Assembly: GCA_963736285.1 (NCBI GenBank)
Contig: CAVTOA010000003.1
Location: forward strand, 1,364,001-1,428,000
DNA from: CAVTOA01 sp963736285
Lineage (GTDB): Bacteria; Actinomycetota; Actinomycetes; Mycobacteriales; QHCE01
Length of the DNA stretch: 64,000 bases
Direction: 5' to 3'
A model generated the notes under the pieces. The model had not been told where the DNA came from and ran no database searches. It saw only the letters and a list, made by a program, of their open reading frames with translations. The position numbers and the translations under genes were made by a program. Below, piece after piece: positions 53,198 to 63,407 of this stretch (the first letter of the stretch is position 1; the number at the start of each line of letters is the position of its first letter).

Positions 53198-54934
53198 TTA
53201 TATTCCCAATCCGGGCAAGGCGTCGGCGGTGTCCTTCTTTGTGGGCTGCTGGCTTGTGGGAATTCCGTCGCGGATTTCGGCTTCGGTCATGCCGCTCTCA
53301 ATGAGGCATTCGTCTACATGCTTGCGGGCAGATGTCGGCGAGAGCCGGAACTTGAGGGCGATGACGTAGATGACGACGCTCCACACCACGGTGAGAGCAA
53401 AGCCGGACCACAGGCCAATAACGCCGCGACCGCCTCCGTAATCACCGAAGTAGCTAATCAGGGCGAGCCCGGCGAGCCATGGGACGATCCAGCTTGCTCC
53501 TGCTTTGAGATCCAAACTCCGGTCAATACGGCCAGTGACGAGCATGACGGCGAGGACCACGAAGCCGAGCAAGATCGCGACGAATAGTTTCCAGTTCGTC
53601 TCCCACCCAGTCCAATACACCACCAGGTTAGATGCGGCGAATGCCGCCACCGGAAGGACATCGCCGCCGGGAAGCCGAAACTTCCGGGGATAGTCAGGCA
53701 TCTGCCGGCGCATGGCTGCGTGCACGAGCGGGCCTGATCCAAAAGACAACACCGATGCCGCCGTGATGAAACCGACCAGCTGCTGCCAGCTTGGGAATGG
53801 CAAAAAGACGATGAGTCCCACAAAAAAGGCGAGCAAGAGGCTGACCCACGGAACTCCTTGGCTGTTGTTTTTCGCCAACGAGGTGGGTGCGTTTCGGTTG
53901 TGCGCCATCGCAGCGGAAACCCGCGCGGTCACTGTGGTGTAGACCAAGCCAGTGTCTGCGGGCGAGGCGACCGCGTCGATGTAGAGCAATGCGGCGAGCC
54001 AGCCCAGCCCGAGGAAAGTGGCCATCGCTGCGAGGGGGCCAAAGTCGTTGGTGAAGTCCATCTTCGGCCAGCCCCGCGAGAGATCGCCGTGGCGCAAAGC
54101 TCCGATGAATGCGATCTGCAGCAAGACGTAGATGGCGCCACAGAGCAGAACTGAGCCGATTATGGCGAACGGAATATTGCGACGGGGATTGTCCGTCTCG
54201 CCAGCTAGTTCGACCGCTTGTCGAAAACCGAGGAACGAGAACAGAATGCCGGCATTGGCGACCGCCCCGAATATGCCCTCGGTGCCGGTGGGTGCGAATC
54301 CGTGAGAGGTGAAATTGTTGCCGTGAAAAGAAGCAATAAAGAGGCTGACCACAACCACCAAAATGATCGCTAGCTTCCAGCCCACCAAGACGTTATTAAT
54401 ACGAGCGAAAAATCGCACCCCTAGATAGTTGATGATGACGAAAAGCCCCATGCCCAGTACCGCAAACACGTAGCCAAGACCGGTGAGGGTGTGAACGGGA
54501 TGCTCAGCTCCAGGTAGCAAGTGTTTAGTGGTCAGGGGCGCGTATTTAGTGGCGTACTGCAGCGCGCCTTCGACCTCGATCGGTGCGACTGTCGCCACCG
54601 CAAGCCAGGTGATCCACCCCATGCTGTAGCTGGCGAAGGATCCAAAAGAGAGCTGCGGAAGGCGCACAACCCCACCCGAGACCGGAAACATCGGTCCTAA
54701 CTCGGCATAGACAAGTCCTATAAGGAGGATCACTACCATCCCGATGAGCCACGAGATTATCGCGGCGGGGCCAGCCATTTGAGAGGCGTTCATCGCTCCA
54801 AATAGCCAGCCCGATCCAATGATCGAACCGACGCCAGCGAAGAGCAGGCCGATGCGTCCCACGTCACGCCTAGGCCGCGTGCCACCAATATGGTGGCCTT
54901 GCTGACGAGTTACGCTGGGGGCGGTGGCGACCAT
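53198..54934 (-). CDS. APC-superfamily amino acid permease
   Basis: 578 residues, about 12-14 helices. GRIGLLFAGVGSIIGSGWLF is the substrate-binding first helix of the APC fold; SFLGFRQAVELAGETDNPRR is the conserved helix 6 and loop. A soluble tail of about 55 residues ends the protein. ATG at 54934 is preceded by GGAGG; the frame's extension to 54955 is rejected. Single-gene unit, substrate unknown. Confidence 0.9.
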   Translation of the reverse strand: MVATAPSVTRQQGHHIGGTRPRRDVGRIGLLFAGVGSIIGSGWLFGAMNASQMAGPAAIISWLIGMVVILLIGLVYAELGPMFPVSGGVVRLPQLSFGSFASYSMGWITWLAVATVAPIEVEGALQYATKYAPLTTKHLLPGAEHPVHTLTGLGYVFAVLGMGLFVIINYLGVRFFARINNVLVGWKLAIILVVVVSLFIASFHGNNFTSHGFAPTGTEGIFGAVANAGILFSFLGFRQAVELAGETDNPRRNIPFAIIGSVLLCGAIYVLLQIAFIGALRHGDLSRGWPKMDFTNDFGPLAAMATFLGLGWLAALLYIDAVASPADTGLVYTTVTARVSAAMAHNRNAPTSLAKNNSQGVPWVSLLLAFFVGLIVFLPFPSWQQLVGFITAASVLSFGSGPLVHAAMRRQMPDYPRKFRLPGGDVLPVAAFAASNLVVYWTGWETNWKLFVAILLGFVVLAVMLVTGRIDRSLDLKAGASWIVPWLAGLALISYFGDYGGGRGVIGLWSGFALTVVWSVVIYVIALKFRLSPTSARKHVDECLIESGMTEAEIRDGIPTSQQPTKKDTADALPGLGI

Positions 54935-55021
54935 ATCGGACCTCCAACTGGCCACATGCGACAGTTACCTCTGACGAGGCTAGTCCTCTTTATACGCCAT
55001 GAGGTGGAGCGGTGGAAATTC

Positions 55022-58000
55022 TCAAGAATTTGCGAGGTCGTCCATGGCGCGCAGTATGCGCTTTTCCGAGATGGAGTGCGCGGTGCCTAAAGCCTGCGCG
55101 AAGTAGCTTACTCGCAATTCCTGCAGCATCCACCAGATCTGCTTCGCTTGCATCGAACGTGCCTTCAGCCCATCGCGCCCGCCAGGCAGTTCGTCCAGCA
55201 GCTCTTGGTAGTCCGCTTCTAACTGCCCGATCTCGGCCATTAACCGGTGATCTCGTTGCGGGTTATCGCGAACCTTTTCCATGCGCAACTGGATACCCCG
55301 GGTATATCGGGCCACGTGAGGCAGCTGGGTAAGCCCTGTGTCCGTCACAAAACCGTGGTAAACCAAAGTGGACAGTTGCCGTCGCATGTCGGCTACTGTT
55401 GGTGCCAGAAGAGGATGCGTCAGTTCACCCAAGCCTGCTTCTGCTTGATGAGCAGCGCGGAGAATGGCCTCCACATAAGACACGATTTTCAGAGTGTGAT
55501 CTGTGATGCGTTCGCGAGTAGCCGTGGTCAACCTAGTGAACCCGGCTTCGTCCCACGCCGGACCACCGTTTTCGGCGACGATGCCGTCGATGGCGCAGGT
55601 GGTGCAGTCGTCTAGTAATCGCTCCATGCTCCCATGTGGACTATGACTAAGAACCAGCTTGGCATAGTTACTCAGTTGTCGCTGGACGAGTTTGGTGGGG
55701 GCGGGGACGGCGAGCTGGAGAAGCCGGCGGGTGCCACTCCACATCGCCTGCTGCTGCTCGTCCTCGGTCTCGAACATACGAAGCGCGACGCTGGTGCCTT
55801 CGTCGGCGAGCGCGGGAAAGGCTTTCACGTTCTCTCCGCCGCTCTCCGTGGCGAACACATGCGGAATTTCGTCGAATTCCCAGCTGCGTAGCCCGGTGCG
55901 CTCGAGCTCATGCGCGGCCGTCGATAGCACAGAGCGGGTCTGTTCCGTCAGGCGCTGTTTGAGGTCGCCCAGTTCTTTCCCGGCAGCGAGCACGTTGCCA
56001 TGCTCGTCTTCAACGGAAAAGGTAACCCGCAAATGATCCGGAATGTTGTTTAGCCGCCAGGCATCAAGGGGAACAACCGTCCCGGTCTGATGCCGAATTT
56101 CTTGTGCGAGCGATGGCAAAAGCGGAGAGACATGCGGCGTGAGGCGGGGCAACAACGCTCGGGCGCGGTCTGGCACCGGCACCAATTGTCGGCGGATGGG
56201 TTTGTCTAGCGAGCGCAGCAGGGCGATCACCAGTTCCTCGCGAAGGCCCGGTATCTGCCACTCGAAGTCGTCGCCGACTACCTGGTTGAGTACAGACAGT
56301 GGAATGTGGACAGTGACGCCGTCAGCTTCCGTGCCCGGTTCGAACTGGTACGTGAGCGCAAAGGTGAGCGCGCCTTGCTGCCACGAGTCTGGGTAGTCAC
56401 CCTCATCTACTGTGGACGCTGCTGGCTGCGCCAATAATTCAGCCGAAAAATTCAGTAGCTCTGGCTGCGTCTGCCGAGTTTTTTTCCACCAGCTGTCGAA
56501 GTGACGCGATGAAACGGCCTCTGCTGGCAGGCGCTGATCGTAGAAGTCGAACAAGGTCTGGTCATCGATGACGATGTCACGCCGACGTGCCTTGTCTTCC
56601 AGCTCGGCGAGCTCCTCGAGCAGGGCGCGATTGTCGTGGAAAAACTGGTGGTGTGTCCGCCATTCACCCTGCACTAAGGCGTGACGGATAAACAGATCAC
56701 GTGCTGTTTCTGGGTCGACCTGGCCGTAGTTGATCGCCCGTCGGGGCACGACCGGTAGCCCGTAGAGCGTGACTTTTTCGTAGGCAACGGCAGCCCCACG
56801 TTTGGCTTCCCAATGAGGTTCGCTGTAGTTCCGTTTTATGAGATGCCCCGCGAGCGGCTCTATCCATTCGGGCTCGATTCGCGCGGCGATTCTGCCCCAC
56901 AGCCTGGATGTTTCCACTAGTTCCGCTGCCATCACCCAACGCGGCAGTTTGCCCCGCTCGCTTTTGCTGTCCTGGTCCGTGGGTGGTTTCGTTGAGCCGG
57001 GTTTCGCCCCAGACCGGCCCGCTGCCTTAGCCAGCGCTGAGCCCGGGAAGATCGCAAAACGAGCTCCGCGGGCTCCTTGATACTCCTGCTTTTCTGGGTC
57101 TTTGAGCCCGATATGGGACAGCAATCCCGCTAACAGCGACGTGTGAATGCGTTGCGGGTCAGCCTCGTTTGAGTTTGAGTTTGAGTTTGAGTTTGCCGTG
57201 ATGCCCAGATTTTTCGTCAACTGCTGTAGCTGACGGTGTAGGTCTTGCCACTCACGCAGCCGCAAATAGTTGACGTAATTGTTCTTGCACCACTTGCGGA
57301 ATTGACTAGTCGAGCGTGCATGCTGCTGCTCGGAAACGTGCCGCCAGAGATTGAGGTAGCTCAGAAAGTCGGAATGCCCATCGGCGTAGCGACGGTGTTT
57401 GTCGTCTGCGGCTTGTTCGTGACCAGCGGGGCGTTCTCGCGGTTCCGGAATGGACAGTGCCGCCACAATGATCAAAACCTCGCGCACGCAGCCATTTCGA
57501 TCTGCTTCCACCACCATGCGGGCTAGTCGTGGATCGATCGGCAACTGTGCCAGCGTGCGGCCAAGCGCGGTCAGCTGACGTTGGGCGTCGCGGCCGGGCG
57601 GGGAGAGCACGGAGAGCGGGGAGAGCGCACCAAGTTCTTCCAGTAGCTGTATACCGGCTTTAATGTCGCGGCGGTCAGGCATATCGATGAACGGAAATGC
57701 CTGCACCTCGCCGAGTTTGGTCGCGGTCATCTGCAAGATGACAGACGCGAGACTGGTCCGCAGGATCTCAGGCTCAGTAAATGCGGGACGTGAGACAAAG
57801 TCCACTTCGGAATAGAGCCGGATGCAGATGCCGTCTGAGGTGCGGCCGCATCGGCCGGCGCGCTGCCGGGCCGATGCCTGCGAGATCGGCTCGATGGGGA
57901 GCCGTTGCACCTTGAGCCGGCGGCTATAGCGGGAGATGCGGGCAGTGCCGGCGTCAATAACGTATTTAATTCCCGGCACTGTCAAAGATGTTTCGGCGAC

Positions 58001-59068
58001 GTTCGTGGCCAGCACAATGCGTCGCCCCGTGTGCGCGGCGAATACCCGATGCTGGTCCGCTATGGACAACCGCGCATACAGCGGCAGAATCTCGGTGTTG
58101 GGCCATGGCATGCGGCGCAGTGCTTCGCTGGCCTCGCGAATTTCTCGCTCGCCACTGAGGAAAACCAGTACATCGCCAGGGCCTTCGGCGGAAAGCTCGT
58201 CAACCGCATCAGTGATCGCTTGCGAAAGATCTCTGTCCGAATCGGACTCAGGCGCGTCCGGATCGTTTATCGGTCGATAACGGAGCTCTACCGGATAGGT
58301 CCTGCCTGACACTTCGATGATCGGCGCCTGATCGAAATGCTGAGAAAAGCGTTCTGGGTCAATGGTTGCCGAGGTGATGATTACTTTCAAATCTGGCCGG
58401 CGGGGGAGGAGTTGTTTGAGGTGCCCCAGAATGAAATCGATGTTGAGGCTGCGTTCATGCGCTTCATCAATGATGAGCGTGTCGTATTGAGACAGTGAAC
58501 GGTCCGACTGTAATTCCGCCAGCAGGATGCCGTCTGTCATGAGCTTGACCAGCGTGTTCTGGCTGACTTGCTCGGTGAATCTCACCTGATAGCCCACGGT
58601 GTCGCCGAGAGAGGTTTCCAGTTCTTCGGCGATGCGCTCGGCAACCGTCCGGGCCGCGAGTCGACGCGGCTGCGTGTGGCCGATGAGGCCATGTATGCCG
58701 CGACCCAGCTCCAGGCACAACTTGGGTAGCTGAGTGGTCTTGCCTGACCCGGTTTCGCCGGCCACGATCACCACTTGGTGTTCGCGGATGGCGGTCAGAA
58801 TCTCCTCTTTTTGCTGACTTACCGGCAGATTCGCCGGGTATTGAATGCGGGGAACGGTGGTTCTGCGCTGTGCGATCCGCGCCTCGGCTTGGTCGATCGC
58901 GGTCTGGATCTGCCGGGTCATTGCCTGTTGTGCGTCGCGCGAACGAGCTTTTCGTGCCGCGTAAATACGTCGACGAAGCCGACGCTGATCGCCAAGCATC
59001 AGCCCGGATAACCGCTCGGTCAGCTCCGTGAGGCGTGGGGTTGGTGACGTGTCTACAGGCGTGTCCAT
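55022..59068 (-). CDS. hrpA: ATP-dependent RNA helicase HrpA
   Basis: 1,348 residues, DEAH-box family, normal length. VAGETGSGKTTQLPK (motif I), TQPRRLAARTVA (Ia), DEAHERSLN (II), ITSATIDPERF (III), RQRAGRCGR (VI). The helicase-associated and OB domains occupy the middle, and HrpA-specific DUF3418 covers about the last 600 residues. Involved in mRNA processing and rescue of stalled ribosomes. A Ser-Asn repeat from hexanucleotides lies between the helicase part and DUF3418. Confidence 0.95.
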   Translation of the reverse strand: MDTPVDTSPTPRLTELTERLSGLMLGDQRRLRRRIYAARKARSRDAQQAMTRQIQTAIDQAEARIAQRRTTVPRIQYPANLPVSQQKEEILTAIREHQVVIVAGETGSGKTTQLPKLCLELGRGIHGLIGHTQPRRLAARTVAERIAEELETSLGDTVGYQVRFTEQVSQNTLVKLMTDGILLAELQSDRSLSQYDTLIIDEAHERSLNIDFILGHLKQLLPRRPDLKVIITSATIDPERFSQHFDQAPIIEVSGRTYPVELRYRPINDPDAPESDSDRDLSQAITDAVDELSAEGPGDVLVFLSGEREIREASEALRRMPWPNTEILPLYARLSIADQHRVFAAHTGRRIVLATNVAETSLTVPGIKYVIDAGTARISRYSRRLKVQRLPIEPISQASARQRAGRCGRTSDGICIRLYSEVDFVSRPAFTEPEILRTSLASVILQMTATKLGEVQAFPFIDMPDRRDIKAGIQLLEELGALSPLSVLSPPGRDAQRQLTALGRTLAQLPIDPRLARMVVEADRNGCVREVLIIVAALSIPEPRERPAGHEQAADDKHRRYADGHSDFLSYLNLWRHVSEQQHARSTSQFRKWCKNNYVNYLRLREWQDLHRQLQQLTKNLGITANSNSNSNSNEADPQRIHTSLLAGLLSHIGLKDPEKQEYQGARGARFAIFPGSALAKAAGRSGAKPGSTKPPTDQDSKSERGKLPRWVMAAELVETSRLWGRIAARIEPEWIEPLAGHLIKRNYSEPHWEAKRGAAVAYEKVTLYGLPVVPRRAINYGQVDPETARDLFIRHALVQGEWRTHHQFFHDNRALLEELAELEDKARRRDIVIDDQTLFDFYDQRLPAEAVSSRHFDSWWKKTRQTQPELLNFSAELLAQPAASTVDEGDYPDSWQQGALTFALTYQFEPGTEADGVTVHIPLSVLNQVVGDDFEWQIPGLREELVIALLRSLDKPIRRQLVPVPDRARALLPRLTPHVSPLLPSLAQEIRHQTGTVVPLDAWRLNNIPDHLRVTFSVEDEHGNVLAAGKELGDLKQRLTEQTRSVLSTAAHELERTGLRSWEFDEIPHVFATESGGENVKAFPALADEGTSVALRMFETEDEQQQAMWSGTRRLLQLAVPAPTKLVQRQLSNYAKLVLSHSPHGSMERLLDDCTTCAIDGIVAENGGPAWDEAGFTRLTTATRERITDHTLKIVSYVEAILRAAHQAEAGLGELTHPLLAPTVADMRRQLSTLVYHGFVTDTGLTQLPHVARYTRGIQLRMEKVRDNPQRDHRLMAEIGQLEADYQELLDELPGGRDGLKARSMQAKQIWWMLQELRVSYFAQALGTAHSISEKRILRAMDDLANS
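57168..57195 (+). repeat. hexanucleotide tandem repeat inside hrpA
   Basis: TTTGAG is repeated four and two-thirds times and encodes a Ser-Asn run on the minus strand. Changes by whole units keep the frame, so this is a potential length-variable locus. Confidence 0.85.
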
Positions 59069-59285
59069 ACACCGCTAAGGATATGCGGTGCCATTTTTTT
59101 GGTGCTACACGCCTTTCTTCCATGTCGCTCCTTCTCCCTCTCGGCTCGCTGGATGGGCCACCGCGCTGCCGGATCCCGGCGCCCTTCGTTGGAGGAGAAC
59201 AAGCTATTCGGACTGGGGGTGTGTCTGTCGAGGGCGCCGGGTAGGACATTCGCGTGGCGGCAACGAGGGTATCTGGGGCGATGGC

Positions 59286-60695
59286 ATGATTCCCGTACCC
59301 GAGCCTGCCGGTGATCAAGCGCCCGCCGTAGAAGCAACCGCGGTCGTCAGGTCCTTGCGCGCTGCCTTCCAATCTGGACTGACGAGACCGCTCTCGTGGC
59401 GGTATGCGCAGTTGGCCGCCCTGCGTCGGCTCCTGGTGGAACAAGAGGACACGGTGGCCGCCGCGCTACACAGTGACCTCGGCAAGCCAGCACTGGAGTC
59501 TTACGGCGCCGAGCTCTCGATCGTGATCCGCGAAATCGACTACACCGTATGCCATCTACGGCGATGGCTGCGTCCAGAAAAAGTGTCGACCCCTCGCTGG
59601 CTGACGCCGGCTCGCGCCTGGGTGATTCGCGAGCCACTGGGGGTAGTGCTGATCATCGCGCCCTGGAACTATCCGGTGCAGCTGTTGTTAACCCCATTGG
59701 TCGGAGCGTTGGCGGCTGGCAATTGCGCGGTACTGCGACCGTCTGAGCTAGCGCCAGCTGTGTCCCATGCCTTGGCATCGCTGTTCCCGCGCTACCTCGA
59801 CCAAGAGGCTGTACACATTGTCGAAGGTGGCGTCCCGAGCACGACCGCGCTGCTCGAGCAGCACGTTGACCACATTTTCTTTACCGGAAGCGCGCGCGTC
59901 GGGCGGATGGTGATGGCCGCCGCGGCGCGGCATCTGACCCCCGTCACTCTGGAGTTGGGTGGCAAGTGTCCGGCGATTGTGACCGCTGGCACGGATCTCA
60001 CGGTCGCGGCAAAACGGATCGTATTCGGCAAGTTCCTTAATGCGGGCCAAACCTGTGTCGCTCCCGACTATGTCTTGTCCGAAGCGTCGATCGCGTCCAC
60101 ATTGGAGTGCGAACTAGCTAAGACGGTCCGCACCTTCTTTGGCTCTGACCCGGCGCGCGGCCCCGACTACGCACGCATCGTCGACGAGCCGCATTGGGAG
60201 CGCCTGGTGCCGCTGCTATGGGAAGGGCGGCTGGTCGTAGGGGGGCGGCACGACCGTGCCACCCGGTATATCGAGCCAACAGTGCTTGCCGATGTCGACC
60301 CCCACTCACCGCTGATGATGGACGAAATCTTCGGCCCGATTCTCCCGGTGCTGGCCGTGCCCGATGTGGACACAGCGATCGCGTTCGTCAACGAACGGCC
60401 GAAGCCACTCGCGATCTACTCATTCGCGGGCCCGCAAGAGGAAGCACGCATTCTCCACGAGACATCCTCTGGAGCGGTCGGATGTGGTCTTGCGTCGGTA
60501 CATCTCGCTGTGCCCGGCTTGCCATTTGGAGGAGTCGGCGAGAGCGGAATGGGCGCCTATCACGGAAAGTCCTCTGTGGAGGCCTTTAGCCACCGCAAAG
60601 CGGTGCTACGTACCTCGCTGAAGCCAGACACGCTACGGATTGCCTATCCGCGTTACACCGCGTTCAAGCGCTGGCTACTCCGCCGATTGTTGTAG
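59286..60695 (+). CDS. aldehyde dehydrogenase (NAD(P)+, class 3-like)
   Basis: 469 residues. APWNYPVQLLLTPLVGALAA cofactor region, FFTGSARVG, catalytic Glu in ELGGKCPAIV, catalytic Cys in NAGQTCVAPDYV and EIFGPILPVL. A basic C-terminal tail with aromatic residues (PRYTAFKRWLLRRLL) is typical of class 3-type enzymes. ATG at 59286; the frame's extension to 59088 overlaps no signal. Oxidises medium- or long-chain aldehydes. Confidence 0.92.
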   Translation: MIPVPEPAGDQAPAVEATAVVRSLRAAFQSGLTRPLSWRYAQLAALRRLLVEQEDTVAAALHSDLGKPALESYGAELSIVIREIDYTVCHLRRWLRPEKVSTPRWLTPARAWVIREPLGVVLIIAPWNYPVQLLLTPLVGALAAGNCAVLRPSELAPAVSHALASLFPRYLDQEAVHIVEGGVPSTTALLEQHVDHIFFTGSARVGRMVMAAAARHLTPVTLELGGKCPAIVTAGTDLTVAAKRIVFGKFLNAGQTCVAPDYVLSEASIASTLECELAKTVRTFFGSDPARGPDYARIVDEPHWERLVPLLWEGRLVVGGRHDRATRYIEPTVLADVDPHSPLMMDEIFGPILPVLAVPDVDTAIAFVNERPKPLAIYSFAGPQEEARILHETSSGAVGCGLASVHLAVPGLPFGGVGESGMGAYHGKSSVEAFSHRKAVLRTSLKPDTLRIAYPRYTAFKRWLLRRLL

Positions 60696-60745
60696 AGGCC
60701 TGGACCTCCAGTCCGCTGGCGTCACTTCTATGTTAATATGTTTTT

Positions 60746-61003
60746 ATGCGCACAACTTTGGAGCTAGATGACGATCTGCTGCGAGCAGCAAAGTCATTTG
60801 CTGCTGTCCATGGTGAGAGCTTAAAGAATTTTTTTACCCGGGCAATAACTCACGAGCTTGGCAGATCGGCGTTGCAGCGCCCAAGTCGACGGGTCAAACT
60901 ACCGCTGGTAGCCAGTAAGGGTGTGGGCGCGGCGGTTGTCACTAACGAAGATATTGAAGAACTCTTCTCAGCAGAAGACAGCGAGAAATACGGCAACCGA
61001 TGA
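60746..61003 (+). CDS. vapB: VapB antitoxin
   Basis: 85 residues, MRTTLELDDDLLRAAKSFAA is the ribbon-helix-helix start common to VapB antitoxins. The transcript may be leaderless or nearly so: AT-rich TATGTTAATATG (60729-60740) precedes the ATG without a ribosome-binding site. Overlaps vapC by four bases. Confidence 0.85.
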   Translation: MRTTLELDDDLLRAAKSFAAVHGESLKNFFTRAITHELGRSALQRPSRRVKLPLVASKGVGAAVVTNEDIEELFSAEDSEKYGNR

Positions 61004-61422
61004 CCCTGCTCGATGTTGGTGTCTGGCTAGCCGCAATATGGGGCGGTCATGGTCAACACAAGAAGGTTGCTACCTGGTTTCAAGATGAGCCGGGTCCGCT
61101 GTTCTTGTGTCGTGTGACGCATATGAGTCTGCTAAGGCTGCTGTCTAATCCGGCATTGATGGGTGAAGACGTTGTCTCGCGGCGCGTAGCTTGGCAGCTG
61201 ATGGACAAGCTACGCAGCGACGAGCGTGTCGCATGGGCTGACGAACCAACTCAACTAGAACCGGTATGGCGGGCTATTTCTTCTCGTAACGACCACAGTC
61301 ATAAACTTTGGACAGATGATTACCTTGCCGCATTTGCCCAAGCAGCTGGTATCTCTATCGCTACTCTCGATCGAGGCTTCGCAAAGCGCTATCCGTCTAT
61401 CACGACGATAACCCTGGGGTAA
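61000..61422 (+). CDS. vapC: VapC toxin (PIN-domain ribonuclease)
   Basis: 140 residues. Acidic residues of the PIN site: Asp5 in MTLLDVGVWLA, the region THMSLLRLLSNPALMG, LWTDDYLAAFAQAAG and ATLDRGFAKRY. Cleaves RNA (often tRNA) when not bound by VapB. Complete pair, in contrast to the VapC remnant at 38510. Confidence 0.88.
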   Translation: MTLLDVGVWLAAIWGGHGQHKKVATWFQDEPGPLFLCRVTHMSLLRLLSNPALMGEDVVSRRVAWQLMDKLRSDERVAWADEPTQLEPVWRAISSRNDHSHKLWTDDYLAAFAQAAGISIATLDRGFAKRYPSITTITLG

Positions 61423-61518
61423 TAGTCCCGGCGAGTCCTATCTCATAATTCATTCTTTCGGGTGAGATTTGGAGCAGATAGTCCCTCAGCTGCTAGCTAG
61501 TGGCACTTACAGGGTTTA

Positions 61519-63318
61519 ATGAGGCGACAAACCGTGAGTAGAGAGGCCCCCGCAGTGTGGCACGTGCTCCTAGGCAGACTTCGCCGAGTACGCTCGGCGG
61601 GTGGCTTTGTGACCATCGGTGTAGTGGTCGCCACGGTGATGGCGATGGCTTTCACCGTCATGGGAGCAAGCGCTGCGAGCCACGTGCTGCGACTTAACAA
61701 TGGAGCCGCTTGGTTGTGGTCGGGCGATCGCGCTGAGCTCGACCGCGTCAACCTCGATGGCAATCAGGTAGACAGTCGCATGCCCGTCAACGATGCTGAC
61801 GGGCATCAGGTCAAAGTAGAACAAACCAACCATCATCTACTGCTGCACGATCTCGACACCGGCACCGTCACCTCGTTCGATCTCGCCAATTTAGACGTTG
61901 GTTCGCGGGCCAAAATCGATGCGAAGTCGGTCTGGGTTGGTGTTACTGATGCCGCACACGGCGACGCGGTGGTCGTCGCGAACCTCGACAACGGTGTTGT
62001 CACCAGGCTTGACCCCGACCGTTTGACCACCATCGGTAAGCCATTGCAGCTGCCACCCAATATCAAGCCAGTCGGATTTGACCAAAAAGGTCTGTTGTGG
62101 ATGGTCGCCGCCGACCAAGGCACTGCCATTGCTGTCACGCTCGGAGCAAGTTCAAAATCGGGACCGAAGAACGCCGGCACTATTCCGGTCGGCGGCCCTC
62201 AGCACACATTGGACGCCACGGTTCTCGATCGCGGAATCGCGGTCGTCGATTACACCGTGAGCAGAATGACCACGGTCACCTCGGCAGACGATTTACATCC
62301 GCGAAAGTTGGACCTGCCCGGCCTTTCAGACGGATCCATGCCAGGTAACTCCGGTGACGATCCCATCGTGGTCACCGAACCCGGCAGCAGGCGGTTAGTG
62401 ATCGTCGACCATCAACATGTTTCTTCGATCACGGCACCCGGCGATGGTGGTTCACTCGAATCCGCGGTCAGCTTCCGCGGTCGTATTTATGCGGTCGACG
62501 AGGGCGCGCATCAAGTGTTGGCGCTTAACGACTCCGGCGAAGTGCTGTCGCGGATTGATGTGGGCGAGTCAGCCGGCGCAGTGAACCTCACGGTGGAGCA
62601 AGGCCACATGTTGATCGACGCGGCGCACTCCGCTGTGGTCAAGGTGGTGGATCCGCAGCATCGGGTCACCGATGTCGACCGTTTTCCGGTCGGCGTTCCC
62701 GGTGGTGCGACCGATCCCACGCCGGAGCCGCCGGCAGATCCGACGCCTCAGGAACCACCTGCTCAGCAGCCGCCGGCCCGGGATCAGGGACAGCAGCACC
62801 CGGGTGGTGAGCCGCCCGCTGGGCCAGGACCCGCTGGCCCGCCCTCGGGTCCAGCGGAGCCGCCAGCGTCACCGAATCCTCCGCCTCCCACCCAGGCGCC
62901 GCCACCTACGCATGCGCCGCCACCGCCTACCCAAGGTCCGCCCCCCCCACCTCGGCGGCCGCCGTATCCCAAGGATTATTCGATCAATGTGTCGCTGTCC
63001 TCGGGTGGACAAAAGCTCGCCAGCTTTAGCGGCACCCTGAAATACAGTGGACCGAATACCTACGACGCCTATGTCTGTATCACAGATAACAATCAGGACA
63101 GTCGGGGTCCGTCGTTTGAGCTCGTCTACACGTATATGGACGGCAGCAGGCACACCACGCGTACGTGGGGTAATCCCAACGGATCAGGGACGCAGCTGTG
63201 TCATGAGTCTTGGGTCCATGCGTGGGGTCCCAACATCGACTCCATCCAAATGCACTATTGGGTGCAAAACGGACCGTCCAGTTACTCGCAGGCCTACCAC
63301 AATGGTGCGATCTCGTAA
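61519..63318 (+). CDS. secreted beta-propeller protein with proline-rich region
   Basis: 599 residues. Signal-anchor helix at about 29-53 (GGFVTIGVVVATVMAMAFTV), then a region of about 340 residues of repeated strands with propeller-like blades (SVWVGVTDAAHG, GLLWMVAADQG, RRLVIVDHQHV, GRIYAVDEGAHQVLALNDSG). A Pro/Gln/Gly-rich stretch (about 395-485) spans the wall, and a C-terminal domain of about 110 residues has two Cys (CITDNN, QLCHESW). Similar actinobacterial proteins carry fibronectin type III or Ig modules at the end. Surface-exposed, ligand unknown. Confidence 0.7.
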   Translation: MRRQTVSREAPAVWHVLLGRLRRVRSAGGFVTIGVVVATVMAMAFTVMGASAASHVLRLNNGAAWLWSGDRAELDRVNLDGNQVDSRMPVNDADGHQVKVEQTNHHLLLHDLDTGTVTSFDLANLDVGSRAKIDAKSVWVGVTDAAHGDAVVVANLDNGVVTRLDPDRLTTIGKPLQLPPNIKPVGFDQKGLLWMVAADQGTAIAVTLGASSKSGPKNAGTIPVGGPQHTLDATVLDRGIAVVDYTVSRMTTVTSADDLHPRKLDLPGLSDGSMPGNSGDDPIVVTEPGSRRLVIVDHQHVSSITAPGDGGSLESAVSFRGRIYAVDEGAHQVLALNDSGEVLSRIDVGESAGAVNLTVEQGHMLIDAAHSAVVKVVDPQHRVTDVDRFPVGVPGGATDPTPEPPADPTPQEPPAQQPPARDQGQQHPGGEPPAGPGPAGPPSGPAEPPASPNPPPPTQAPPPTHAPPPPTQGPPPPPRRPPYPKDYSINVSLSSGGQKLASFSGTLKYSGPNTYDAYVCITDNNQDSRGPSFELVYTYMDGSRHTTRTWGNPNGSGTQLCHESWVHAWGPNIDSIQMHYWVQNGPSSYSQAYHNGAIS

Positions 63319-63407
63319 GAGGTGGCGGGCACGGTAGCGCATGTCGGTAAGTCCGATGTGTCGGCGGCCACTCCACCCGGAGCCAGCCATCGAAGTATTG
63401 TCGCGGG

